51,712 nt of DNA, from the NCBI RefSeq assembly GCF_008868175.1, contig NZ_WBKT01000025.1:1-51712 (forward strand). Direction: 5' to 3'. The notes under the pieces were generated by a model. It was not told the DNA's origin and made no database searches. It was given only the letters and a program-made list of their open reading frames with translations. Of the stretch, positions 23,587-33,555 are shown one piece after another. A program made the translations under genes and the position numbers. Position 1 is the stretch's first letter; each line of letters opens with the position of its first letter. Origin of the DNA: Micromonospora sp. AMSO31t. GTDB taxonomy: Bacteria; Actinomycetota; Actinomycetes; Mycobacteriales; Micromonosporaceae.

Positions 23587-25046
23587 GACGACGCGCGCCC
23601 GACTCCGCTTGTGCTGTTCACGTTAGCGGAGTCGACGGCCCGCCAGATTGCGGGGTGCTGATCCCATCCGCCACAGCCGTGCTCCAGTTGCGCGGCAGTG
23701 GCTATCAATGTCGCGTCGTCGCCGTAGCGGCCGGTCAGCAGCACGCCGACCGGCATCCCGTCGCCGGTGCGGCCCACCGGTAGCGAAACGGACGGGTCGC
23801 CGGTGACGTTGAAGATGGCGCAGTACGGCGAAAACCGCCGCTGACGGTCGAAATCCTCGGCGGGATGGAGGCTCGCGAACGCCCCGACCGACGCCTGCGG
23901 GGCGGCCAGGGTCGGGCAGAGCAGCAGGTCGCAGCCGGCGGTACGGCGCACGCCACGGCGTACCTGCGCCTGGAGTTCGCCGAGCGCGGCCATCAGCGGG
24001 CCGGCGCCGACGGCCGCGCCCCGGGCCCGCAGGAACCGGGTCAGCGGCAGCAGGTCGCTCTCCCGTTCGGACGGCACGGGGGCGAGCGCCAGCACGTACC
24101 AGACGGTCTCGAAGAGCGGCCACGCGTCGGGGCCGAGCGGCGCGGGGACGTCGACCACCTCGTGGCCGGCCTCGGTGAGCAGCGCGGCGGCCCGGTCGAC
24201 GGCGGCCACGCAGTCCGGGTGGACCGGCTCGTCGGCGAGCATCGGGGCGGTGAACCGGCCGATCCGCAGCCGGCCCGGCGCGGCGGCCCGGGCGGCGCCC
24301 AGGTAGCCGCCGGTGGGCGCGGCCGGCGGCAGGTAGGGCTCGCCGGGCACCGGTTGCGCCAGGACGTCCAGCAGCGCGGCCACGTCGGTCACGGTGCGGC
24401 CGAGCGGGCCGCTGATGGGCAGCCCGAAGGCACCGAAGCCGAGCGGGCCGCCGGAGACCAGGCCCCGGCTGGGCTTGTAGCCGACCAGGCCGCAGAGCGC
24501 CGCCGGGATGCGGAGGGAGCCGCCGCCGTCGGAGCCCTGCGCCACCGGCACGAGCCCGCCGGCCACGGCGGCCGCCGCCCCGCCGCTGGACCCGCCCGCC
24601 GTGTACGCGAGGCCCCACGGGTTGCGGGCCGGCGGCGCGACGAGGCCCTCGGAGTAGAGCGAGCAGCCCAGCTCGGACGTGGTGGTCTTGCCGAGGCTGA
24701 CCAGCCCGGCGTCCGCCATGAACCGGACCACGTCGGCGTCGACGGGTGGCACGAAATCGGCGAAGGCCGCCGAGCCGAAGGTGGTGCGGACCCCGGCCGT
24801 GAGCGTGAGGTCCTTGATGGCGGTCGGCACCCCGTGCAGCGGGCCGCGCCGGTCGGCCGGCACCGCGTCGGCGGCGGCCGCCGCCGCCCGGGCGCGGTCC
24901 GGGGTGACGGTGACGAACGCGCCGAGGGTGTCACCGAGGGCGTCCACCCGGCGCAGGTGGTGCTCGACCAGCTCCACGCTGGACAGCTCGCCGCGGCGGA
25001 TCGCGGCGGCCTGCTCCAGCGCGGTCAGGTCATGCGGCTCGGCCAT
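23583..25046 (-). CDS. amidase-signature family amidase
   Basis: This 487-residue hydrolase of the amidase-signature family has the Ser-cisSer-Lys triad: K78 (AIKDLTL), S153/S154 in GGSSGG and nucleophile S177 in [15 protein letters not shown] 25046 has GGGGG just upstream; an in-frame start at 25088 is less likely. It follows the ACMSD gene after 66 bp that contain a small inverted repeat (CCGCCG/CGGCGG, 25089-25112), so it may belong to the kyn operon or start its own transcript. The substrate is unknown. The pathway lacks a kynurenine formamidase, and this enzyme is the only amide hydrolase in the run. Confidence 0.88.
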   Translation of the reverse strand: MAEPHDLTALEQAAAIRRGELSSVELVEHHLRRVDALGDTLGAFVTVTPDRARAAAAAADAVPADRRGPLHGVPTAIKDLTLTAGVRTTFGSAAFADFVPPVDADVVRFMADAGLVSLGKTTTSELGCSLYSEGLVAPPARNPWGLAYTAGGSSGGAAAAVAGGLVPVAQGSDGGGSLRIPAALCGLVGYKPSRGLVSGGPLGFGAFGLPISGPLGRTVTDVAALLDVLAQPVPGEPYLPPAAPTGGYLGAARAAAPGRLRIGRFTAPMLADEPVHPDCVAAVDRAAALLTEAGHEVVDVPAPLGPDAWPLFETVWYVLALAPVPSERESDLLPLTRFLRARGAAVGAGPLMAALGELQAQVRRGVRRTAGCDLLLCPTLAAPQASVGAFASLHPAEDFDRQRRFSPYCAIFNVTGDPSVSLPVGRTGDGMPVGVLLTGRYGDDATLIATAAQLEHGCGGWDQHPAIWRAVDSANVNSTSGVGRASS

Positions 25047-25112
25047 GCCCCCATCCTGCCTGGTCACCGCGGCCCTCGCACTCATCACCCGCCGCGCGCC
25101 GGCCGGCGGCGG

Positions 25113-26114
25113 TCAGCCGTGCAGGAAGCGCAGGGCGTTGCGGGAGAGCAGCTTGTCGCGCTGGTCGGCGGTGAGGAAGTCGGCCTTGCGGACCACCTGG
25201 CCGACCGGGCGCTCTCCCAGCGGGTACGGGTAGTCGCTGCCGACCAGCACCCGGTCCTCGCCCATCGTGTCGACAAGCAGCCGCAGCGCGGCCGGTTCGA
25301 AGACGACGGAGTCGACGCTGAACCGGTCGACGTAGGCGCTCGGCGGGGCGCTGGACGCGCCGCGGACCAGGTCGCCGCGGCGGTGCCAGGCGTTGTCGGC
25401 GCGGCCCAGCCAGAACGGGAAGCTGCCGCCGCCGTGCGCGAAGCAGATCCGCAGCGACTCCGGCACCCGGTCGAAGACCCCGCCGAGGATCAGCGCCAGC
25501 ACCGACAGGTGCGTCTCGGCCGGCATCCCGGTCAGCCAGCGGGCCATCCACCGGTCCAGCCGGGGCCCGCCCGGCATGTCCCAGGGGTGCACGAAGACCG
25601 GCGCGCCCACCTCGGCGCAGTGGGTCAGGAACTGCATGATGCCGGCGTCGTCGAGGTCGCGGTCGCCGACGTGGTTGCCGATCTCCACGCCGGCGTGCCC
25701 GGCGGCCAGGCAGCGGTCCAGTTCGGCGCAGGCGGCGTCCGGGTCCTGCAACGGCACCTGGCAGAACGGCACCAGGCGGTCACCGCCGGCCGCGGTGACC
25801 GTCAGGGTGAGGTCGTTGAAGATCCGGGCCACCTTCACGGCCTGGTCGGCCGGGCGGTCGTAGCTGAAGAAGACCGGGGTGGGCGAGACGACCTGCACGT
25901 CGACGCCGTCGGCGGCCATGTCGGCGAGCCGCGTTTCCGCGTCCCAGCACTCCGCGCCGACCGGCCGGAACTCCGTCTCCCCCACCATGATCATGGCGGC
26001 GCGTTCGGAGTCCACCCGGAGCCAGGGCCAGCCGGACCCGCCGCACGCCGCCGCGAGGTCCGGCCACCCCTTGGGTACGACGTGCGTGTGCACGTCGACG
26101 ACGCGTGGACGCAT
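25113..26114 (-). CDS. nbaD: 2-amino-3-carboxymuconate-6-semialdehyde decarboxylase (ACMSD)
   Basis: This 333-residue amidohydrolase-superfamily decarboxylase removes CO2 from the ring-cleavage product of 3-hydroxyanthranilate and so diverts it from quinolinate. The metal ligands are all in place at the family positions: H9 and H11 (VDVHTH), H176 (VFVHPWDMPGG) and D294 (VGSDYPYP), with the catalytic H227 (CFAHGGG). The start ATG 26114 shares one base with the stop of the dioxygenase gene (TGATG). It is the last of the eight nba-type genes. Confidence 0.93.
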   Translation of the reverse strand: MRPRVVDVHTHVVPKGWPDLAAACGGSGWPWLRVDSERAAMIMVGETEFRPVGAECWDAETRLADMAADGVDVQVVSPTPVFFSYDRPADQAVKVARIFNDLTLTVTAAGGDRLVPFCQVPLQDPDAACAELDRCLAAGHAGVEIGNHVGDRDLDDAGIMQFLTHCAEVGAPVFVHPWDMPGGPRLDRWMARWLTGMPAETHLSVLALILGGVFDRVPESLRICFAHGGGSFPFWLGRADNAWHRRGDLVRGASSAPPSAYVDRFSVDSVVFEPAALRLLVDTMGEDRVLVGSDYPYPLGERPVGQVVRKADFLTADQRDKLLSRNALRFLHG

Positions 26115-26638
26115 CAGCCCTTGCCCGGGTGCAGCGCGCCGCAGTTGGTGCAGGTGCGGGCCTTCTCGTCGCCATAGAAGGCCGCGAAGACCGGCGGCAG
26201 GTCGGCGGCGATGTCGCGGACCTGGAGCTCCACCTCGTGCACCTGGTGGCTGCACTCGGTGCAGTACCACTGGAACTTCTCCAGCGTGCCCTCCTCGCGC
26301 ACCCGCTCGATCACCATGCCGATCGAGCCGGCCTCGGGGCGCTGCGGCGAGTGCGGGGTGTTGCGCGGCAGCATCCACATCTGACCCTCGCGCACGTGCA
26401 CCGTACGCGGGCCCTCGGGCAGCATGAGGTTGATGTGCATGTTGCCCTTGACCTGGTAGAAGAACTCCTCGTACGGGTCGACGTGGAAGTCGGTCCGCTG
26501 GTTCGGGCCGCCGACCACCATGACGATGAAGTCGTCGCTGCCCGGCAGCATCTCCTTGTTGCCCACCGGCGGCTTGAGCAGGTGCTGGTTCTCCCCGATC
26601 CAGCCGGAGAAGCTGAACGGCTCGGCGATCTCACTCAT
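26114..26638 (-). CDS. nbaC: 3-hydroxyanthranilate 3,4-dioxygenase
   Basis: This 174-residue cupin opens the ring of 3-hydroxyanthranilate to ACMS with Fe(II) and O2. Iron ligands are H52 and E58 ([10 protein letters not shown]) and H96 (NTPHSPQ). The second, structural metal site is present as C126-TE-C129 and C163-TN-C166. Length is standard for the bacterial enzyme. ATG 26638 overlaps the stop of the deaminase gene as ATGA and has GGAGG just upstream. Because the product can cyclise to quinolinate, close coupling with ACMSD makes sense. Confidence 0.95.
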   Translation of the reverse strand: MSEIAEPFSFSGWIGENQHLLKPPVGNKEMLPGSDDFIVMVVGGPNQRTDFHVDPYEEFFYQVKGNMHINLMLPEGPRTVHVREGQMWMLPRNTPHSPQRPEAGSIGMVIERVREEGTLEKFQWYCTECSHQVHEVELQVRDIAADLPPVFAAFYGDEKARTCTNCGALHPGKG

Positions 26639-27114
26639 GACGGACCTCCCGACGGAAGTAGGGCCACGGCCTGCATCTCGATGAGCAGGTGCGGGTGCGG
26701 AAGCTGGTGCACGGCCACCGTGGTCCGGGTCGGCCCGGTGGCGTCGAAGAACTCCGCCCACACCTCGTTGTAGCCACCGAAGTCGTTCATGTTGACCAGG
26801 TAGCTGGTGACCTGCACCAGGTCGGCCAGGTCGGCGCCGACCGAGCGGAGCAGGTCGCGGATGTTCCCGATCACCGCCCGGGTCTGCGCCCGGATGTCCA
26901 GGTCGGTGGTGCCGAACTCGTCCACCACCACACCGGCGAAGGTGTTGTCCGGCCGGCGCGATGACGTACCGGAGACGAACACGAACCCGCCGGCGACCTT
27001 GACGTGCGGGAAGGCGCCGCGCGGCACGGCCTTCCCTTCCACCACCCGGGCCGTCTGAGCCTTCTCTGTTCGCGACTGCGGGGCTCGCAAACCCGGCTCA
27101 CTCCTCGCGCTCAC
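26635..27114 (-). CDS. nbaF: RidA/YjgF-family 2-aminomuconate deaminase
   Basis: This 159-residue Rid-fold protein very probably hydrolyses the enamine of 2-aminomuconate to 2-oxo-3-hexenedioate. The active-site Arg130 (GPTRTTVAV) and E146 (LIEMQAVAL) of the family are present. The gene sits at the position of nbaF/amnE. The GTG 27114 overlaps the preceding stop (GTGA). The first 24 residues ([20 protein letters not shown]) are polar and unlike the family; a GTG at about residue 24 would give the usual length but has a poor ribosome binding site. Confidence 0.88.
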   Translation of the reverse strand: MSARSEPGLRAPQSRTEKAQTARVVEGKAVPRGAFPHVKVAGGFVFVSGTSSRRPDNTFAGVVVDEFGTTDLDIRAQTRAVIGNIRDLLRSVGADLADLVQVTSYLVNMNDFGGYNEVWAEFFDATGPTRTTVAVHQLPHPHLLIEMQAVALLPSGGPS

Positions 27115-27884
27115 GCCGACGCCTTCAACGACGCCGCGCCGAGCTTCTCCACGACGGCCCGGACGTGCGCGCCGGGGCGCAGCGGCACGGCGGCGGTGGC
27201 CGCGCCGGCCAGGAAGACCCAGCCCTCGCGGAGCCGCACGCCGTGCCGGCCGGCCAGGCGGATGCCCTCGTCCAGCGCGCGGCGCGGGTCGCCGAGGATG
27301 GCGGCGGTCGAGCCGACCTGGGCCACCCGACCGTCGATCTCCAGCAGCACGCCGAGGTTGTCCAGCCCGTCCGGCACCGGCGACCAGGGCCCGACCACGA
27401 ACGCGGCGGCCGAGGTGTTGTCGGCCACGACGTCCGGCAGGGAGAAGGTGAAGTTGGCGTACCGGGAGTCGATCAGTTCCAACGCGGGGGCGACCGCGCG
27501 GACCGCCTCGGTGAACGCGCCGACCGGCTCACCGGGCTCGGGGAGGCGGTCCAGCAGGAACGCCACCTCCGGCTCGACCCGGGGGTGGATGAAGCCCGCC
27601 ACGTCGACGCTGCCGCCGTCGGGCACCCGCATGGCGTCGGTGAGCCGGCCCCAGATCACCTCGTCGACGCCGACCTGGGCCATCTTCGCCTTGCTGGTCA
27701 GGCCCATCTTCAGCCCGACCAGCCGCTCACCCCGGTCGAGGCGGCGCTGCAGCAGCGCGGCCTGCACGGCGTACGCGGTGTCCACGTCGAGGCCGGTCTC
27801 GGCGGCGAGCTGCGGGATGGCGGTGGCCGTGTCGGCGGCCGCGCCCAGCTTCTCGGCGATCCCCGCGATGTCCGGTCCGATCAT
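27111..27884 (-). CDS. nbaG: 2-oxo-3-hexenedioate (4-oxalocrotonate) decarboxylase
   Basis: This 257-residue enzyme of the fumarylacetoacetate hydrolase-like hydratase/decarboxylase family removes CO2 from 2-oxo-3-hexenedioate to give 2-oxopent-4-enoate. Visible features are [15 protein letters not shown], the metal ligands in [10 protein letters not shown], and [10 protein letters not shown] and VVADNTSAA. It is paralogous to the hydratase encoded at 29868-30662, and decarboxylase and hydratase of this family normally act as a complex. Both ends overlap the neighbours by 4 nt. Confidence 0.92.
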   Translation of the reverse strand: MIGPDIAGIAEKLGAAADTATAIPQLAAETGLDVDTAYAVQAALLQRRLDRGERLVGLKMGLTSKAKMAQVGVDEVIWGRLTDAMRVPDGGSVDVAGFIHPRVEPEVAFLLDRLPEPGEPVGAFTEAVRAVAPALELIDSRYANFTFSLPDVVADNTSAAAFVVGPWSPVPDGLDNLGVLLEIDGRVAQVGSTAAILGDPRRALDEGIRLAGRHGVRLREGWVFLAGAATAAVPLRPGAHVRAVVEKLGAASLKASA

Positions 27885-28945
27885 GAGTGGTTCTCCTTGC
27901 CGGCCAGGTCCAGTGCCACGTCCACGATCATGTCCTCCTGGCCGCCGACCATGCGGCGCCGGCCCAGCTCGACCAGGATCGAGCGGACGTCCACCCCGTA
28001 CTTCGCGGAGGCCCGCTCGGCGTGGCGGAGGAAGCTGGAGTAGACCCCCGCGTACCCGAGGGAGAGCGTCTCCCGGTCGACCTGGACCGGCCGGTCCTGC
28101 AGCGGGCGGACCAGGTCGTCGGCCGCGTCCATCAGCGCGAACACGTCGCAGCCGTGCTTCCAGCCGTGCAGCTCGGCGACCGCGACGAAGACCTCCAGCG
28201 GGGCGTTGCCGGCGCCCGCGCCCATGCCGGCCAGCGACGCGTCCACCCGGACGGTCCGGCCGTGCGGGGCGTCCGCGCCGGCCGGCCCGGGGCCGGGGAT
28301 GCGGCCGTGCTCGACGGCCAGCACGCTGTTGGCCACGCCGAGGGACAGGTTGTGGTGGGCGTGGATGCCGATCTGCGTCTCCGGGTCGAGCACCTGCCGG
28401 TACGCGTCGACCCGCGCGGCCACGTCGGACATGAGCAGCCGGCCACCGGAGTCGGTGACGTAGACGCAGTGCGCCCCGTACGACTCCATGAGCTTGGCCT
28501 GGGCGGCCAGCCCGGCCGGGTCGTTCATGTGCGACATCATGAGGAACCCGGAGACGTCCATGCCGTTCTCGCGGGCCCAGGAGATGTGCTGGGCGGAGAT
28601 GTCCGCCTCGGTGCAGTGGGTGGCGATCCGCACGCTGGTGACGCCGAGCGCCCTGGCCGCCTTCAGGTCGGCGATGGTGCCGATGCCGGGCAGCAGCAGG
28701 GTGGTGAGCCGCGCGCTGGTCAGCACCTCGGCGGCGGCGGCGATCCAGTCGGCGTCGCCGGCCGCGCCGTGGCCGTAGTTGACGCTGGAGCCGGCCAGGC
28801 CGTCGCCGTGGGCCACCTCGATGGCGGCCACCCCGGCCGCGTCGAGCCCGGCGGCGATCGTCCGCACCTGGTCCACGGTGTACCGGTGGGCGATGGCGTG
28901 CATGCCGTCGCGCAGCGTCACGTCCTGGATGTAGAGGTCGGTCAT
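27881..28945 (-). CDS. nbaI: 4-hydroxy-2-oxovalerate aldolase
   Basis: This 354-residue DRE-TIM-type aldolase splits 4-hydroxy-2-oxovalerate into pyruvate and acetaldehyde. It has R12-D13 and H16/H20 in [12 protein letters not shown] and the metal-binding H195 and H197 in GIHAHHNLS, equivalent to DmpG/BphI. Like those it should form a channelling complex with the acetaldehyde dehydrogenase encoded just upstream. ATG 28945 overlaps the preceding stop as ATGA. Confidence 0.95.
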   Translation of the reverse strand: MTDLYIQDVTLRDGMHAIAHRYTVDQVRTIAAGLDAAGVAAIEVAHGDGLAGSSVNYGHGAAGDADWIAAAAEVLTSARLTTLLLPGIGTIADLKAARALGVTSVRIATHCTEADISAQHISWARENGMDVSGFLMMSHMNDPAGLAAQAKLMESYGAHCVYVTDSGGRLLMSDVAARVDAYRQVLDPETQIGIHAHHNLSLGVANSVLAVEHGRIPGPGPAGADAPHGRTVRVDASLAGMGAGAGNAPLEVFVAVAELHGWKHGCDVFALMDAADDLVRPLQDRPVQVDRETLSLGYAGVYSSFLRHAERASAKYGVDVRSILVELGRRRMVGGQEDMIVDVALDLAGKENHS

Positions 28946-29871
28946 CGCGCGTCCACCTTCCGCAGCGTGACCAGCCGCTCCGCGGTGCGCAGCGCGGCCG
29001 AGGTCATGATGTCCAGGTTCCCGGCGTACGCGGGCAGGTAGTGCCCCGCGCCGGACACCTCCAGGAAGACCGACACCTGGAGCCCGGTGAAGTGCCGGCC
29101 CAGCACCGGCGCGTACGTGTCCACCCGGTCGAACTGCACGTCCTGCTTGAGCCGGTAACCCGGGACGTACTCCTGCACCGACTTCACCATGTCGGCGACC
29201 GAGGCGGCGATCGCGGCCCGGTCGGCGTCGGCGTCCGGGCAGAGGCAGTAGACGGTGTCCCGCATGAGCAGCGGCGGGTCGGCCGGGTTCAGCACGATGA
29301 TGGCCTTGCCGCGCTCGGCGCCGCCGACCACCTCGATGGCCCGGGCCGTGGTCTCGGTGAACTCGTCGATGTTGGCCCGGGTGCCCGGCCCGGCCGACTT
29401 CGAGGCGATCGAGGCGACGATCTCGCCGTACGCGACCGGGGTGACCCGGCCGACCGCGTGCACGATCGGCACGGTGGCCTGCCCGCCGCAGGTCACCATG
29501 TTCACGTTGGGCTCGCGCAGGTGCTCGTCGAGGTTGACCGGCGGCACCACGTACGGGCCGATCGCGGCCGGCGTCAGGTCGACGACGGTCCGGCCGTGCG
29601 CCCGCAGGACCGCGTCGTGGCGCCGGTGCGCGCCGGCCGAGGTGGCGTCGAAGACCAGCTCGACGTCGGCGAACTCCGGCATGGCGACCAGGCCGTCCAC
29701 GCCCTCGGCGGTGGTCGCCACGCCGAGCCGGCGGGCCCGGGCGAGACCGTCGGAAGCCGGGTCGATGCCGGCCATCGCGACCATGCGCAGGCTGTCACTC
29801 AGCCGCAACACCTTGATCATCAGGTCAGTGCCGATGTTGCCCGACCCGAGCACCGCCACGCCGACGGTCAT
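28942..29871 (-). CDS. nbaJ: acetaldehyde dehydrogenase (acetylating)
   Basis: This 309-residue enzyme converts acetaldehyde, NAD+ and CoA to acetyl-CoA. It has the N-terminal nucleotide motif [10 protein letters not shown], the catalytic C128 ([10 protein letters not shown]) and the [17 protein letters not shown] signature of DmpF/BphJ. It is the partner of the aldolase encoded by the next gene. Both junctions are 4-nt overlaps. Confidence 0.95.
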   Translation of the reverse strand: MTVGVAVLGSGNIGTDLMIKVLRLSDSLRMVAMAGIDPASDGLARARRLGVATTAEGVDGLVAMPEFADVELVFDATSAGAHRRHDAVLRAHGRTVVDLTPAAIGPYVVPPVNLDEHLREPNVNMVTCGGQATVPIVHAVGRVTPVAYGEIVASIASKSAGPGTRANIDEFTETTARAIEVVGGAERGKAIIVLNPADPPLLMRDTVYCLCPDADADRAAIAASVADMVKSVQEYVPGYRLKQDVQFDRVDTYAPVLGRHFTGLQVSVFLEVSGAGHYLPAYAGNLDIMTSAALRTAERLVTLRKVDAR

Positions 29872-30662
29872 GAGGCCTCCTTGGAGAAACAGGTCCGCAC
29901 CGAGCCGAGCCCGGAGATCCGCGCCTCGTACGCCGCGCCCGGAGTCACGGGCACCATGGGGCCGAGCGCCCCGGAGAGCACCACGTCCCCGGCCTTCAGC
30001 GGGTCACCGGCGCGGGCCATGGTGCCGGCCAGCCACTCCAGGGCGTGCAGCGGATTGCCGAGGCAGGCCGCCCCGGCGCCGACCGAGACCGGCTCGCCGG
30101 CGTGCTCCAGCACCATGCCGCAGAGCCGCAGGTCCACGTCGGCCAGCCGGCGGGGCGCCGTGCCGAGCACGAACATCCCGCTGGAGGCGTTGTCCGCCAC
30201 GGTGTCCACGATGGAGATGTCCCAGCCGGCGATCCGGGAGTCGACGATCTCGATGGCCGGCAGCACGTGGTCGACGGCCCGGATGAGGTCGACGGTGGTG
30301 ACCCGCTCGTCACGCAGGTCGGCGCCGAGCACGAAGGCGATCTCCGCCTCCACCCGGGGCTGGAGCAGCCGACTCATCGGCACCTCGACGCCGTCGCCGA
30401 CGGCCATGTCGTCGAAGAGCACCCCGAAGTCGGGCTGGAAGACGCCGAAGTTCTCCTGCACGGCGCGGGAGGTGAGGCCGATCTTCGCGCCCACCCGGCG
30501 GTGGCCCTTGCCGAGCCGCTGCCGGGTGTAGACCTGCTGCACCTGGTAGGCCGCCTCGATGTCGCCCTCCGGCAGCAGCCGCCCGCGCAGCGGCGGGCAC
30601 GGCTTCTCCTCCTGCCGGGCCACGGCCAGTTCCCGGTTGGCGGCTTCGATGTCGACGGTCAT
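29868..30662 (-). CDS. nbaH: 2-oxopent-4-enoate hydratase
   Basis: This 264-residue enzyme of the same family as NbaG hydrates 2-oxopent-4-enoate to 4-hydroxy-2-oxovalerate. It shows [43 protein letters not shown] and [13 protein letters not shown], closest to MhpD/DmpE. ATG 30662 is preceded by GAGGAG; a much longer open frame upstream is only the shadow of the dehydrogenase gene. The 56-bp gap to the dehydrogenase is one of only two gaps over 50 bp in the run. Confidence 0.93.
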   Translation of the reverse strand: MTVDIEAANRELAVARQEEKPCPPLRGRLLPEGDIEAAYQVQQVYTRQRLGKGHRRVGAKIGLTSRAVQENFGVFQPDFGVLFDDMAVGDGVEVPMSRLLQPRVEAEIAFVLGADLRDERVTTVDLIRAVDHVLPAIEIVDSRIAGWDISIVDTVADNASSGMFVLGTAPRRLADVDLRLCGMVLEHAGEPVSVGAGAACLGNPLHALEWLAGTMARAGDPLKAGDVVLSGALGPMVPVTPGAAYEARISGLGSVRTCFSKEAS

Positions 30663-30718
30663 CCCGGCTCCTCGCTGCGTTCGCTTGAGACGCCGGCCAT
30701 TCTGCCCGTCCCGCGCAC

Positions 30719-32224
30719 TCATGTGAGGTCCACGCAGACGTTGGTGAGTTCGGAGTAGAAGTCGAGCGAGTGCACCCCGCCCTCCCGGCCGATGCCCGAC
30801 GCCTTCACCCCGCCGAACGGGGTGCGCAGGTCGCGCAGGAACCAGGTGTTCACCCAGACGATGCCGGCGTCCAGCCGGGCGCCGGCCCGGTGCGCCCGGC
30901 CCACGTCCCGGGTCCAGACCGTCGCCGCCAGGCCGTAGTCGGTGCCGTTGGCCAGGGTGTACGCCTCGTCCTCGTCGTCGAACGGCGCCACGTGCACCAC
31001 CGGGCCGAAGATCTCCTCGGTGTTGGTGCGGGCGTCCGGGCCCAGCCCGGTGAGCACGGTCGGCTGCACGTACGCGCCGCCGTCGCGGGCGTCGCCGAAG
31101 CGCGGCGTCCCGCCCCCGGCGCGCACCTCGGCGCCCTCGGTGCGGGCCAGCTCGTAGTGGCCGAGCACCTTGTCCCGGTGGCCGTGCGAGATCAGCGGCA
31201 TGTTCGCCGTGGCCTCGTCGGCCGGCCACCCGTACGCCAGCTCGTCGGCGCGCTTGGCCAGCCGGGCGGTGAACTCCTCGAAGACCGGCCGCTGCACGTA
31301 GATCCGCTCGGTGCAGAGGCAGACCTGGCCGCCGTTGGTGAAGCTGGACCGGACCGAGCCGGCGACCGCCGCGTCCAGGTCGGCGTCGGCGAAGACCAGG
31401 CCGGCGTTCTTGCCGCCCAGCTCGAAGCTGACCGCCTTCACCCCGTCGGCGGCGGCGCGCATGATGGCGCTGCCGGTGGCCGACTCCCCGGTGAAGGTGA
31501 TCGCGTCGACGCCCGGGTGCCGGGTGAGGTGCTCGCCGGCCGAGCCGGGGCCGAAGCCGTGCACCAGGTTGAACACGCCCTCGGGCACGCCCGCCGCGGC
31601 CATCACCTCGGCGAGCAGGGTGGCCGACGCCGGGGTCTCCTCGCTGGGCTTGACCACCACGGCGTTGCCGCAGGCCAGGGCCGGGGCGACCTTCCAGGTG
31701 AGCAGGAGCAGCGGCAGGTTCCACGGCACGATGATCGCGACCACGCCGACCGGCTTGCGGACCGCGTAGTTCAGCGCCCGGCCGCCGGTCGGGGTGACCG
31801 TGGTGAACGACTCGGTCGGCGCGGTCGCCACGATCTCGGCGAACGCCCGGAAGTTGGCCGCCCCGCGCGGGATGTCCAGCGTGCGGGCCTGGGAGATGGC
31901 CTTGCCGGTGTCGGCGACCTCGGCGGCGACGAGGTCGTCGAAGCGGCGTTCCAGCTCGTCGGCGACCCGGCGGAGCACCTCGGCGCGCTCCCGCTCCCCC
32001 ATCCGGCCCCACGGCCCGCGCAGCGCCGCCCGGGCGGCGGTCACCGCGTCGTCCACGACGGACTCGCCCGCCTCGACCACCTCGAAGACCGGCTCACCGG
32101 TGACCGGGCTGCGCTTGGTGAACCGCGGGCCGGCGTCCACGAAGGACCCGCCGACGAAGTTGCGCAGCAGGCCGGGGCCGTCCGGCGCGTGCCCGGCCAT
32201 CAGCCGGGGATCCCAGAGGGTCAT
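30719..32224 (-). CDS. nbaE: 2-aminomuconate 6-semialdehyde dehydrogenase
   Basis: This 501-residue NAD-dependent aldehyde dehydrogenase oxidises 2-aminomuconate semialdehyde to 2-aminomuconate. The residues known to matter in the Pseudomonas enzyme appear at the same numbers: R120 (LDIPRGAAN), N169 (PWNLPLL), E268 (FELGGKN) and C302 (GGQVCLCTER). ATG 32224 overlaps the monooxygenase stop as ATGA. A 2-hydroxymuconate semialdehyde role is chemically similar, but the neighbours favour the amino substrate. Confidence 0.93.
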   Translation of the reverse strand: MTLWDPRLMAGHAPDGPGLLRNFVGGSFVDAGPRFTKRSPVTGEPVFEVVEAGESVVDDAVTAARAALRGPWGRMGERERAEVLRRVADELERRFDDLVAAEVADTGKAISQARTLDIPRGAANFRAFAEIVATAPTESFTTVTPTGGRALNYAVRKPVGVVAIIVPWNLPLLLLTWKVAPALACGNAVVVKPSEETPASATLLAEVMAAAGVPEGVFNLVHGFGPGSAGEHLTRHPGVDAITFTGESATGSAIMRAAADGVKAVSFELGGKNAGLVFADADLDAAVAGSVRSSFTNGGQVCLCTERIYVQRPVFEEFTARLAKRADELAYGWPADEATANMPLISHGHRDKVLGHYELARTEGAEVRAGGGTPRFGDARDGGAYVQPTVLTGLGPDARTNTEEIFGPVVHVAPFDDEDEAYTLANGTDYGLAATVWTRDVGRAHRAGARLDAGIVWVNTWFLRDLRTPFGGVKASGIGREGGVHSLDFYSELTNVCVDLT

Positions 32225-33555
32225 CCTCGCCTCCCTCGGCCGAGCGCCACCGCCGCCCCGGCCAGCGCCGCCACCGCGCCGGCGGCCACCGCCCCCACCA
32301 CTCCGTACTGGCGGCGCACCCGGCGGCGCACCTCGGCGTACGGGGTGGTGGAGAACGAGACCAGCTCGTACTGCGAGACGTAGCGGCCGGGCAGGGCGCG
32401 CTCCAGCGCGTGCTCGATCTTCTTGCGGGTCTGGAACACCGGCGAGGCGACCTTGTCCCGCATCTCCACGAAGTTGGTCAGCGCCATCCGGGCGATCGCC
32501 TCGGCGTTGGCCTGCCGGCGGTGTTGGAACAGCGGCAGCGCCGACGCCCACTGGTCGCCGCACTCGTCCAGGCAGCGGTCCAGTTCGACCACGTCCTCGA
32601 AGGCGCAGTTGGCGCCCTGGCCGTAGAACGGCACGATGGCGTGCGCCGCGTCGCCGAGCAGGCCGACCCTGCCGGCCACCTGCCACGGCGTGCAGCGGAC
32701 CGTGCCGAGCACCCCGACCGGGTTGTGCTGGTAGTCGTCGACCAGGTTCGGGGCGAGCGGGACCAGGTCCGGGTAGTGGGTGGCGAAGTACGTCTCGATG
32801 GCGGCCGGGCTGCCCAGCGAGGCGAAGCTCTGCGTGCCGTGGGTCGGCCAGAACAGCGTGCAGGTGAAGGAGCGGTCCGGGTTGGGCAGCGCGATCATCA
32901 TCGAGGTGCCGCGCGGCCAGATGTGCAGCGCGCCCGGGTCCAGGGCGAACTCGCCGCCGATCGGCGGGATGGTGAGTTCCTTGTAGCCGTAGTCGAGGAA
33001 GTCGAGGCTCTCGCTCACCGCCCCGTACGCCAGCAGTTGCCCGCGCACGGCGGAGCCGGCGCCGTCGGCGCCGAGCACCACCGACGCGGACTCGCCGACC
33101 TTGCCCTGCGGGGTCTCGAAGGTCATCTCGCCGGTGACCGGGTCGAGCCCGACGAGCCGGTGGTCGAAGGCGATCCGCACGCCGGGCAGCGCGCTGGCGG
33201 CGTCGAGCAGCGCGTTGTTCAGCGCGCCCCGGCTGATCGAGTTGATCGCCCGGTCGCCGGAGACGCTGTACGACTGGAACTGCGGCTCGCCCTCCACCGG
33301 GTGGATCATCCGGCCGCGCATCGGCAGCGCGTCGGTCATCACCTGGTGGTCCAGGCCGATCCGGCGCAGCGCGTCCAGGCCGCGCTCGGAGAGCGCCAGG
33401 TTGATCGAGCGGCCCCGCTCGACCGTCCCGGTGCGCGGGTCCGGCCGCCGCTCGTAGAGGGCGACCGGGTAGCCGCGCCGGGCCAGGAAGCAGGCCAGCA
33501 GGCAGCCGGCCAGGCCCGCGCCGACCACCGCGATCTCGTCGCGTTCCGTCGTCAC
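32221..33555 (-). CDS. kmo: kynurenine 3-monooxygenase
   Basis: This 444-residue FAD monooxygenase hydroxylates kynurenine to 3-hydroxykynurenine. FAD-binding motifs are VVGAGLAGCLLA (10-21), ERGRSINLALSERG (47-60) and LLGDAAHAIVPFYGQGANCAFED (about 300). The protein ends with a hydrophobic helix (about 415-438, VVGAVAAGAVAALAGAAVAL) and a GRGRRG tail, which suggests membrane attachment as in the mitochondrial enzyme. GTG 33555 has GGAGG upstream and overlaps the kynureninase stop (GTGA). Confidence 0.93.
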   Translation of the reverse strand: MTTERDEIAVVGAGLAGCLLACFLARRGYPVALYERRPDPRTGTVERGRSINLALSERGLDALRRIGLDHQVMTDALPMRGRMIHPVEGEPQFQSYSVSGDRAINSISRGALNNALLDAASALPGVRIAFDHRLVGLDPVTGEMTFETPQGKVGESASVVLGADGAGSAVRGQLLAYGAVSESLDFLDYGYKELTIPPIGGEFALDPGALHIWPRGTSMMIALPNPDRSFTCTLFWPTHGTQSFASLGSPAAIETYFATHYPDLVPLAPNLVDDYQHNPVGVLGTVRCTPWQVAGRVGLLGDAAHAIVPFYGQGANCAFEDVVELDRCLDECGDQWASALPLFQHRRQANAEAIARMALTNFVEMRDKVASPVFQTRKKIEHALERALPGRYVSQYELVSFSTTPYAEVRRRVRRQYGVVGAVAAGAVAALAGAAVALGRGRRG

